Below, in pieces: positions 1 to 10,600 of a DNA stretch of 64,000 nt; positions within the stretch are counted from its first letter, which is position 1, and the number at the start of each line of letters is the position of its first letter. The notes beneath the pieces are model-generated. The model saw nothing but the letters and a program-made list of their open reading frames with translations. It had not been told where the DNA came from and did no database searches. Source of the DNA: Yponomeuta sedellus (Eukaryota; Arthropoda; Insecta; Lepidoptera; Yponomeutidae); NCBI GenBank assembly GCA_934045075.1, contig OW203724.1:9969473-10033472 (forward strand). Reading direction: 5' to 3'. Both the position numbers and the translations under genes were made by a program.

Positions 1-446
1 ATAGACCTACCTTGATAGGCAGGTAACTAGCCTGTCGAAGAATCTAAGAATAATTTCATAATCGCCCGTTGAGTGGTCGAAGACTCCATTGATAATTGAA
101 CAATTGCCTTGTCCGCTGTGGAACTTGCTCATACTAATCCTGAGCCATTTGTGGAACGACAATGATCTGAATGAGCTTACATCAATAATAACGAAATGAA
201 GTGTGCTTTCTAAGTATATATGCGAGTATATGAAAAACACATCTAAAATTGGTGTCTAGCGTCTACCGCATTTGTCAAAAGTTTTACAAAAGTGAAGAAA
301 AAAACTTCAAAAAACATTTCGAGCTACTGACAATGCGAGTAGGTACCATCTCTACTCGCCATGAATTTAATAAGATCTTCGAATAAGAGCGAAACCGAGT
401 AGGACTCTTCCAATAAAAAATTAAGTAACTTGATTCCGTAATTGAC

Positions 447-660
447 GACCTCTGTGGCGTAGCGGTAGCGCGTCTGCCTACCATGCAAGAGGTCCCGGGT
501 TCGAATCCCGGCTGGGAACAAAAAAAAAAACCCCAGGTCTTGGATGTTTACATGTTTGTGATGTCGTTGTTTCTGGTTCCCACGACACAGGGTATCCTAG
601 TGTGGGACCAGAAGCAATGTATGTGCCAGTATGTAAATGTTATGTTATGTTAATTATATT
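447..660 (+). mobile_element. tRNA-derived SINE, family A
   Basis: A tRNA-like head carries a box A (TGGCGTAGCGG) and a box B (GGTTCGAATCC at 498-508), then A10, then a body that contains GTGATGTCGTTG and CACGACACAGGG. The anticodon stem does not pair, so this is not a working tRNA. The body recurs at 10,985-11,110 (reverse), 42,145-42,240, 50,936-51,070 and 62,238-62,310 (reverse). Confidence 0.75.
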
Positions 661-694
661 AATTAATATTAATTGAATGTGTAATGTTTTTAAT

Positions 695-1100
695 ATGTTC
701 GAATCCCGGCATGTACCAATGAATGACTTTGTTTTCTAAGTTAGGTTTGTACATTGTATGTGCCACTCGCTAAAGTGATGGAAAACATCGTGAGGAAAAC
801 TTAGAGTTTGACAAGGTTACATGGATATAACATTGAATAATCCATGTCCTAAACTTTTAATCATATTATGTCGCATTGCTTCATACAGTCGGCAGCAGGT
901 CAACCTTTACATGATTATTCCCAAGTCGCAATTAATGTATCTGATTACGGTGCACAAATTTAAATATTGATGTGCTGTGGAGTGTATAGTTATTTATTTA
1001 TTAATTAATTAATTAGTTTATGTTAAAGTGAATTAAAAGGAACTCCGCGTCTTTTCCCCGCCCTCGTCCCACGTCCTTCCTATATGGTGTCTTCCTATAC
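695..1100. repeat. SINE body fragment and CAGTCGGCAG-type MITE fragment
   Basis: 695-800 is the body of a second tRNA-SINE (CCAATGA..GACTTTGTT, then AAACATCGTGAGGAAA), also seen at 37,720 and 47,225. From 886 a fragment of the MITE whose end reads TACAGTCGRCAGCA..CAACCTTTACA begins. No gene is seen here; this is intron DNA of bdl. Confidence 0.55.
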
Positions 1101-1101
1101 G

Positions 1102-1480
1102 CCTTAAGGCGCTTAGGTGCGCTAACTAGTGCCACCAATGGAATAAAAGTCATAACTTGCTTTATAATAAGTTTTTATCTAAAAGCGACCATGAGAAATC
1201 TTAACAACTGTGATAACTATTTTTAGGACCTACAGTCTGGAGCATAGGATCAACAATCTAGGACTTTAATCGATTTCCGCCAAAAAACGGTCGTTTTAGC
1301 TCGATTAAAGTCCTAGGATATTTATACTACATTCTAGGCTGTATGTTCTAAAAATAGTCACCACAGATATTAAGATTTCTCATGTTTACTTTTTGAATAA
1401 AACCTATTATAAAACAAATTATGATATTTATTCCATTATGATATTTATTCCGCTAGTGAGCGCCCCTAAGCACCTTAAAG
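1102..1480. mobile_element. Foldback MITE abutting a bdl exon
   Basis: The ends are inverted copies: CTTAAGGCGCTTAGGTGCGC on the left against GCGCCCCTAAGCACCTTAAAG on the right. Inner parts are also mirrored (GGAATAAAAGTCATAA; CTAGGACTTTAATCGA with TCGATTAAAGTCCTAG). A relic is at 1736-1800 and another copy is at 38,588-38,790. Confidence 0.7.
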
Positions 1481-1496
1481 CTGAAAACATTTTCAG

Positions 1497-1687
1497 ACAA
1501 GGCGAAGGTGGTGTACGCGCCTAAAGAGCGGCATCTGCCGTTCGGAAAGCCGGCCAGTCTGGACTGCCACTTCAGCGCCAACCCGCCGCTCACCAACCTG
1601 CGCTGGGAGAAGGACGGTTTCCTCTTTGACCCCTACAACGTGCCCGGCGTGTTCTACAGCCGGAACGGCAGCCTGCTCTTCAACCAA
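1497..1687 (+). CDS. bdl: bdl exon: first half of an Ig domain
   Basis: Acceptor TTTTCAG ends at 1496 and donor GTGAGA starts at 1688. The frame enters with two bases of a split codon and reads KAKVVYAPKERHLPFGKP, then the Ig B-strand cysteine (LDCHF) and the C-strand tryptophan (LRWEKDGFLFD). It ends GSLLFNQ, so the F-strand cysteine is in the next exon. Only 16 bp separate the exon from a foldback element on its left, and a relic of the same element lies 49 bp to its right. Confidence 0.87.
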
Positions 1688-4600
1688 GTGAGAGTGCAGC
1701 CTAGTGCTCAGAACAATTAAACCAAGTGGATAATGAAGGCGCTTATATAGGGGCGCTTACTAGCGCCACCAATGGAATAAAAATCATAATTTGTTTTATG
1801 GTGTCAACCCTTGTATGTCCCCACTGCTGGGGCACGGGTCTCTTCCTGCATCGCAGGAAGGCTAGGCCATACTCCACCACGGGGGCCAAGTCCGGGTTGG
1901 TGGAGGATTGTAAGACAGTGGCGGGCTTTACTGTCAGAAGTTATCAAGCCGCCCATAAGACCTCTGACATGGCTTAACGACTGCCATTACATGACAACCG
2001 GCACCAACGTGCATTTGTGCTGAAAACGGCTCATTGAAGTACAGTCTGTTATAGCTTTTAGAATATACCTCGGCTACTATCGGATAGAATGGGATATATT
2101 CGTGTAATAGAAATATCGGAAGTAATACTAATAAGACACTACTCGTAATTTCGAAATCGGAACTAATATGACACTTGTACAGAGTAGGAAGTAGTTTTAC
2201 ACTCGTGTGAATTCGGCGAAAACCGAAGCCTACTACCCGTCTCTTATTTCCTTCAGCACCTTTCCGTCATAAGGTTGTCTGGAAGAAATTGCTTTTAGCA
2301 ATAAGGCCGCCAATTGTACTTTGTCTATATGTTTTATAATATGTGCTCTGGTGTACCTACAATAAGGAATATTCTTATCTTATCTAAAACTTTCGTAAGC
2401 ACAACAAATTGTAGACTTTTAGTCCGGATCTACTTACGGGTGTTGTTATATCGGAAGAGTCCGATTAAGCTCTGCGAATCGGAGCGAAACCTTGTCGGAC
2501 TCTTCCGATATAACAACACCCGTAAGTAGATCCGGACTAAAAGTCTACAATTATCTTATCTACTCTAGAGCCCGAGGTATATTCTAATATCCAACAGACT
2601 GTAAGATAGGAGCACCGCGGTGCAACGACGTCGGTTTTGAAGTGTACCTACACCCGGCGCGCAGGTGGACGAGTCGCACGAGGGCTCGTACTCGTGCACG
2701 CCGTACAACGCGCTGGGCACGGAGGGCCCGTCGCCGCTGGTGCGCGTGCGCGTGCTGCGGCCGCCGGCGCTGGCCGCGCGCCCGCAGCCGCTGTACCTGG
2801 CGCGGCTCGCCGACAGCCTCACGCTGCCCTGCGCCGCCGCCGCCGCCGGCGACGAGCCCGTCGTCAGCTGGCAGCGGGTGAGTCGCTCCCTGTTTCTCTC
2901 AGAATCTCTCGCCGACAGCCTCACGCTGCCCTGCGCCGCCGCCGCCGCCGGCGACGAGCCCGTCGTCAGCTGGCAGCGGGTGAGTCGCTCCCTGTTTCTC
3001 TCAGAATCTCTCGCCGACAGCCTCACGCTGCCCTGCGCCGCCGCCGCCGCCGGCGACGAGCCCGTCGTCAGCTGGCAGCGGGTGAGTCGCTCCCTGTTTC
3101 TCTCAGAATCTCACAATCCCTCGCCGACAGCCTCACGCTGCCCTGCGCCGCCGCCGCCGCCGGCGACGAGCCCGTCGTCAGCTGGCAGCGGGTGAGTCGC
3201 TCCCTGTTTCTCTCAGAATCTCACAATCCCTCGCCGACAGCCTCACGCTGCCCTGCGCCGCCGCCGCCGCCGGCGACGAGCCCGTCGTCAGCTGGCAGCG
3301 GGTGAGTCGCTCCCTGTTTCTCTCAGAATCTCTCGCCGACAGCCTCACGCTGCCCTGCGCCGCCGCCGCCGCCGGCGACGAGCCCGTCGTCAGCTGGCAG
3401 CGGGTGAGTCGCTCCCTGTTTCTCTCAGAATCTCTCGCCGACAGCCTCACGCTGCCCTGCGCCGCCGCCGCCGCCGGCGACGAGCCCGTCGTCAGCTGGC
3501 AGCGGGTGAGTCGCTCCCTGTTTCTCTCAGAATCTCACAATCCCTCGCCGACAGCCTCACGCTGCCCTGCGCCGCCGCCGCCGCCGGCGACGAGCCCGTC
3601 GTCAGCTGGCAGCGGGTGAGTCGCTCCCTGTTTCTCTCAGAATCTCACAATCCCTCGCCGACAGCCTCACGCTGCCCTGCGCCGCCGCCGCCGCCGGCGA
3701 CGAGCCCGTCGTCAGCTGGCAGCGGGTGAGTCGCTCCCTGTTTCTCTCAGAATCTCACAATCCCTCGCCGACAGCCTCACGCTGCCCTGCGCCGCCGCCA
3801 CCGCCGGCGACGAGCCCGTCGTCAGCTGGCAGCGGGTGAGTCGCTCCCTGTTTCTCTCAGAATCTCACAATCCCTCGCCGACAGCCTCACGCTGCCCTGC
3901 GCCGCCGCCGGCGACGAGCCCGTCGTCAGCTGGCAGCGGGTGAGTCGCTCCCTGTTTCTCTCAGAATCTCACAATCCCTCGCCGACAGCCTCACGCTGCC
4001 CTGCGCCGCCGCCGCCACCGGCGACGAGCCCGTCGTCAGCTGGCAGCGGGTGAGTGGCTCCCTGTTTCTCTCAGAATCTCACAATCCCTCGCCGACAGCC
4101 TCACGCTGCCCTGCGCCGCCGCCGCCGCCGGCGACGAGCCCGTCGTCAGCTGGCAGCGGGTGAGTCGCTCCCTGTTTCTCTCAGAATCTCACAATCCCTC
4201 GCCGACAGCCTCACGCTGCCCTGCGCCGCCGCCGGCGACGAGCCCGTCGTCAGCTGGCAGCGGGTGAGTCGCTCCCTGTTTCTCTCAGAATCTCACAATC
4301 CCTCGCCGACAGCCTCACGCTGCCCTGCGCCGCCGCCGGCGACGAGCCCGTCGTCAGCTGGCAGCGGGTGAGTGGCTCCCTGTTTCTCTCAGAATCTCAC
4401 AATCCCTCGCCGACAGCCTCACGCTGCCCTGCGCCGCCGCCGCCGCCGGCGACGAGCCCGTCGTCAGCTGGCAGCGGGTGAGTCGCTCCCTGTTTCTCTC
4501 AGAATCTCACAATCCCTCGCCGACAGCCTCACGCTGCCCTGCGCCGCCGCCGCCGCCGGCGACGAGCCCGTCGTCAGCTGGCAGCGGGTGAGTCGCTCCC

Positions 4601-7600
4601 TGTTTCTCTCAGAATCTCACAATCCCTCGCCGACAGCCTCACGCTGCCCTGCGCCGCCGCCGCCGCCGGCGACGAGCCCGTCGTCAGCTGGCAGCGGGTG
4701 AGTCGCTACCTGTTTCTCTCAGAATCTCACAATCCCTCGCCGACAGCCTCACGCTGCCCTGCGCCGCCGCCACCGCAGGCGACGAGCCCGTCGTCAGCTG
4801 GCAGCGGGTGAGTCGCTCCCTGTTTCTCTCAGAATCTCACAATCCCTCGCCGACAGCCTCACGCTGCCCTGCGCCGCCGCCGGCGACGAGCCCGTCGTCA
4901 GCTGGCAGCGGGTGAGTCGCTCCCTGTTTCTCTCAGAATCTCACAATCCCTCGCCGACAGCCTCACGCTGCCCTGCGCCGCCGCCGCCACCGGCGACGAG
5001 CCCGTCGTCAGCTGGCAGCGGGTGAGTGGCTCCCTGTTTCTCTCAGAATCTCACAATCCCTCGCCGACAGGCTCACGCTGCCCTGCGCCGCCGCCGCCGC
5101 CGGCGACGAGCCCGTCGTCAGCTGGCAGCGGGTGAGTCGCTCCCTGTTTCTCTCAGAATCTCACAATCCCTCGCCGACAGCCTCACGCTGCCCTGCGCCG
5201 CCGCCGCCGCCGGCGACGAGCCCGTCGTCAGCTGGCAGCGGGTGAGTCGCTCCCTGTTTCTCTCAGAATCTCACAATCCCTCGCCGACAGCCTCACGCTG
5301 CCCTGCGCCGCCGCCGCCGCCGGCGACGAGCCCGTCGTCAGCTGGCAGCGGGTGAGTCGCTCCCTGTTTCTCTCAGAATCTCACAATCCCTCGCCGACAG
5401 CCTCACGCTGCCCTGCGCCGCCGCCACCGCCGGCGACGAGCCCGTCGTCAGCTGGCAGCGGGTGAGTCGCTCCCTGTTTCTCTCAGAATCTCACAATCCC
5501 TCGCCGACAGCCTCACGCTGCCCTGCGCTGCCGCCGGCGACGAGCCCGTCGTCAGCTGGCAGCGGGTGAGTCGCTCCCTGTTTCTCTCAGAATCTCACAA
5601 TCCCTCGCCGACAGCCTCACGCTGCCCTGCGCCGCCGCCGCCGCCGGCGACGAGCCCGTCGTCAGCTGGCAGCGGGTGAGTCGCTCCCTGTTTCTCTCAG
5701 AATCTCATAATCTCTCGCCTTTATATTGTTACGGGCTAGGGTTCTGGATTTGGATGTAAAACGCCAATGACAACTTCTTAGGTTTTATTCACGCAGGGTC
5801 TGGTCTGCAGGTCTTCACGACACGAAGTCCACACGTAGATTCCAATCGCAGGTCCAATCGAAGTCCAATAGTATCGCTGAGGTCGTAGGTTATCGCTCGT
5901 ATCGCAGGTATGTTCGCTGAAGTTCACTCTTCGCTATTCCAAACGGAACTGACAGCGCGCCGCGGCGGCCGCTTTTTATATCCGCCGGCCAGGGTTCTAG
6001 AACATTCCCGTATCTACGTACCTACACTCGGTACACGCGGCAACGTCGCTCGAACAGTAACCCAGTCAAAGAGTTTTGAACCTTATGCTAGTGGACATAC
6101 GAGTCATTATTGCTTGCAGCGTTTATTGTTTACTACAACGCAGCATGCGGCGACTATTCGATATGCTTCTAGAAGGCTCTATTCTAGATGGTTCGGGATA
6201 GGACCGCGACAATATATTAGTATATTATTTTTAATGCACTAACCCGTGCTAAGGACTATTTTAAAAACCTATTTAAAACATAACTGCAACGTAAGGTACC
6301 TACTCGGGGCTGCTAGTGATGCAAATTGCTGCAGCCAGATGATGCTGCCTGTACGTAATGCAGAGAGTGTTGTAAAGAGGTTCGAAGTTTCACTGATGCC
6401 GGTAAGTCGGCCATTAGCTCAGTTGGGAGAGCGCTGGCACGGTTAGCCAGAGGTCGCGGGTTCGAGTCCCGGCATGGGTGGAATTTTTAGCCTCTAAATA
6501 GGTTTTATAATTATATTAGTGTGAAGTGTGGCAGTGTGTAATATTTTCATGCAGCGTGTAGTATTTTCATGCACTTTGGCATTATGCGTATTGGACATTT
6601 TGCTACCGAACGAATCGTTCTATCACCGCACACCTTTTTCTGGCACTAGGTGCCCCACATCTCAGGGGTTAAGGCGAGGTTACACAGCGAGCGGCTGATA
6701 AGACAGTAGACAGCTACTGTGCCTGTGTACTCGCATGACTCGCCGTGCTCGGTCACACCAATGCAAACTGCTGGCATCGCGGTAAACAGCTACTGTACCA
6801 TTGTACTCGCGTAGTCCGATCATGTCTCGTGCAATGTTGTCGCAAAATACACGAATAAGTGTTCGTATGTCCATCTGACGCCATTTTGGCGCCCAAACAA
6901 AATACCCGGCGTGCCGGCCTGAGCGTACGAGCTATCATTTCGCAAAATTGAGCGAGTTGACCACCGAGCGGCGTGCAAGCCAATGCTTGTGACGTGGTGG
7001 GGGAAGGTGAGTGGCGAGTAAAAACAAATAATGTTGTAGTAACTCGGACGCGAGCTCCTGGCCCGCTCGCATATGAGAGTAACTCGTACGATGCGGTTAC
7101 ACGGTGCGAGTTGCTGCACCTCAGAGTGCTTAGTGCGAGTTTGACAGATCCAATCGAATAACTTTACTACCGCGTTAATCGAGTAGTGAGTATGAGTAAG
7201 TTAACCGTTCGAACTGGCAAAACGCTCTCACAGTACAACTAGCACTCGCGTTTATTCGTGTTTTGGCTGGTAAACGTGTTCACTTCTTAACGTAAACCAT
7301 TACAACTCGCACTCAGCAATTTTTATTTCCATACTTGTCGCTAGGTGGCGCTTCCTCGATGCCATAGAAATATGAGTTTAACGCGATCGAGTAGTTAAAA
7401 AACTCGCACTAAGCACTCAGTAACTGACTAGGTTAGCTCGCATGCCAGCTCGCACTGTGTAACCTCGCCATTAGCTGCATGAAAATAGTACACATGCATT
7501 ATCATTATCACAATTCAAGCTAATATATAAAGGCAAAAGATTGTGAGTGTGTATGTTTGTTACTTCTTCACGTCTAAACGGTTGGAGCGGTTGTAATAAA

Positions 7601-10600
7601 ATTTAGTATGTAGTTAGCTGACACCCTGGATTAACACATAGGCTACGTTTTACTACGGGAAAATATGTTATTCCCATGGGAAAATCGATATACCGCGGGT
7701 ACCACCGCGGGGCGTAGCTAGTAATAATTATTATCAAGGCGAGAGTTTGTGCGTGTGTATGTTTGTTACTTCTTCACGTCTAAACGGTTGGATCGGTTGT
7801 AATAAAATTTAGTATGGAGCTAGCTGACACCCTGGATTAACACATAGGCTACGTTTTAGTGCGGGAAAATATCTTTTACTGTTAAATATCTTGTACGAGG
7901 CGCGGTCACGCGTTTGTGGGGCTAAATGTCAGAATTTGACAATGAATGTCGCGACTTTCGTCGTCACCCCGCGCAGAAAGATGGGCGGCCCCTGCCGGCG
8001 GAGCGGCACTCGCTGGCGGGCGGCAACCTCACCATCCACGCCGTGGCCGAGGCCGACCGCGGGGTCTACGTGTGCACGGTGCGCAACCAGGCCAGCGCGC
8101 TCAGCGTCGAGACCGAGCTGCTCATCGAGAACGTGGCGCCGCGCGCGCCCTACAACCTGACTGCGCTGCCGGCCGTCGACACCGTGCACGTCACCTGGGT
8201 GCCTGGTCAGTGCGCGCTGCTTTATTTAATTAATTTATTTATTATAGCAGTTTATGATACTGTTGCATAATAAGGGTTCTTACGAAACGAGTGTGTTTTT
8301 AAAAACGAGCCGTACGTAGGCGAGTTTTTTTTTATAGTATCACACGAGTGTTATAAGACCAAGTTATGTACAGTGTCATACACTAATTTATCTACTCTCA
8401 TAGGTATGTACTATAATACATAAAATAATATTAAACAGAACCAAACTTTGTTTAAATATTGAAATATTTTTTTAATGTAAATTGTTGGCGCCCAAAGCGC
8501 AAACATGGAGCGCAGCGCGTTGCGTCGCCGCGGACTCGTTCATTGAAACCTTTTTTTTAAGTAGAGGTTTAACCTTCTTGGTCCAGCTTTGCAGGAGGTT
8601 GTATTAGGTGTAGCTATCGTTGTGATTAAAAAGTTACATTATGATACAGGTGATACAAGACCTGTATCGTAATAAAACTTTTTTATTTTTATTTTGACCT
8701 ATGCGTAATGTTTGTCATAAGAGTTTTGTTTTCAGTTTTATAATCTTTGTGTTATAGTAGTATCAGAGTAGATAAAATTCTGCTTAATACTATAAATAGT
8801 ATTTTATTCTTGCCAACCAACAGGTGACGTGGAGAAGTTGGGGGTAGTGGCCAACAGTGAGGTGATATTTTATTGTAATTACGTTTTTAAAATGAAACTG
8901 TGTATTAATAAGTACAATAATTATAAACATACATATATACAAAGATAATAATTAAGCACATAATATACCTACAAAGATAAATAGTACATACAGACATAAC
9001 ATTTAATTTTAACTTCAATTATTAATAATCAATATAAAAATAGTTACAAAACATGTCACACTTAATTTAAAAAAAAATACAAGCACAGTACGATATCCAA
9101 TAAATTTTCGCCAAGAACACATAAAATAATAATAATAATTTAAACACACAAAAAAAAACACTAACTGAACAAACCACTCCGGAAAATATCCAAGCCAAAG
9201 GATCCCATAACGCTGGCAGCATTGCCACGCTGCACCGCCAAAGAGACCCTCTGTCCAAGATACGCACCGGAGCGGCAGTCAAGCCCACGGTCCCTCAAGC
9301 GGCGACCCAGCTCCCTAACAAAGATCTTAGTCTGAGTCCAAACTCCCATTGTCTCCACCGCAAATGGAACAAAAATGTACCTAATTTTCCATAAGGGCAC
9401 CATACTTTTGGCACTTGAGCGTAACTGCCGATTCGGCAGCGGCACCGGGTCTAAGGATAGTAGCGGACAAGTGCGAGGGAGCAAATGTGCAGACGCAAGT
9501 TGCGTCCCACAGTAAACAACGCCCTTTCTCCCAAGGCACAAGAGTAAGACCGTCCGGGCGCTTCCCATCCGTGCGACACAAGCCAAGAGGCTCTAGCACA
9601 CAAGGGACGTTGGCAGAAACCAGAGCTCTCCGGATGATGTAGTTCAACGAATGGTGTTTAGACAATCTACCCGCACTCCTAACACAATGCAACTCGTGAC
9701 GTCCAAACTCATCCACCCACGCCCCACAGACACATGTACATACATATGTATCTATATACATATAAACAGACTTAATAATATATATTTACATACTTACGGA
9801 TAGAATTACACATTATTGTTCTGAATCTTCAGAGCCATCGATCGACGAAAAAAGATACCAGTTTGCGTCTCCCTCAAGTCGCAAATCGTTCCCCAGGTCA
9901 CAACGGCTTAGAGGTCGACTATAACATCTGGTATCGCGAGCGCTCAGTGAGCGAGTGGCGCACCATGAAGATCCTGTCGCGTGACGTCACGGAGGCGACG
10001 CTGGTCAATCTGCGGCCCGCGACCGAGTACGAGCTACGGGTGCTGTCGCAGGACCACCTCGGCGACGGGCTGTTTAGCAAGTCCGTCTTCGTGAGGACGC
10101 TGGGTGAGCTCAGGTTTAGGATAACGCCCATAACTCATTATTAGTACGACGGATAGTGAGTTAATAGGCATTGTCTCAAATATTGAGAATAGTTACAGGA
10201 TATGATATTAGGGAGAAATGATACCAAAGGCTAACACGTAACAGCTACCTTTACCAACGGCCACACAGACAGAAGATACGTGGGGCGGGGGCGCGAAAAA
10301 TGACGCAATGCGTTATATAACGTCGCCCATATGTGGGCTTCGTCCCATCCCTTCAGTACATTTTATTCTGTACGAAAGGTCTTTTGCGCGTCAATTCCAC
10401 GCCTCGTCTTTGTGGCAACTGGCTTAGGAAAATACGCGTCAACAAGTAGGCGGGCTGGTGCCGTTATAAGCCGTATATGAATGACGTCGTGTCCTCTCCA
10501 GGCGAGGAGGCCCGCGGCGCGGAGCAGCCGCTTCAGGCGGTGGCAGCCACGGAGGCGCCGGGCGAGCTGGTAGTGTCGCTGCGGCTTCTAGACGGTGGTG

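Noticed and set aside
447..520. tRNA gene
   Set aside because: Boxes A and B are present but the anticodon and acceptor stems do not pair, and it leads into a SINE body found elsewhere.
2637..5355. Several long GC-rich frames with Arg- or Pro-rich repeats on both strands
   Set aside because: They are alternative frames of the 27-copy array; only the LADSLTLPC..SWQR frame of the first copy joins to real exons.
2806..5719. Regularly spaced repeats resembling a CRISPR array
   Set aside because: Units are tandem without unique spacers and contain coding and splice sequence; the window is eukaryotic.
5910..6242. 110-codon frame
   Set aside because: It lies within the solo LTR and has no domain or codon bias.
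6410..6480. tRNA gene with a good anticodon stem
   Set aside because: Base 33 is not U, the acceptor stem fails, and the flanks match SINE family C copies.
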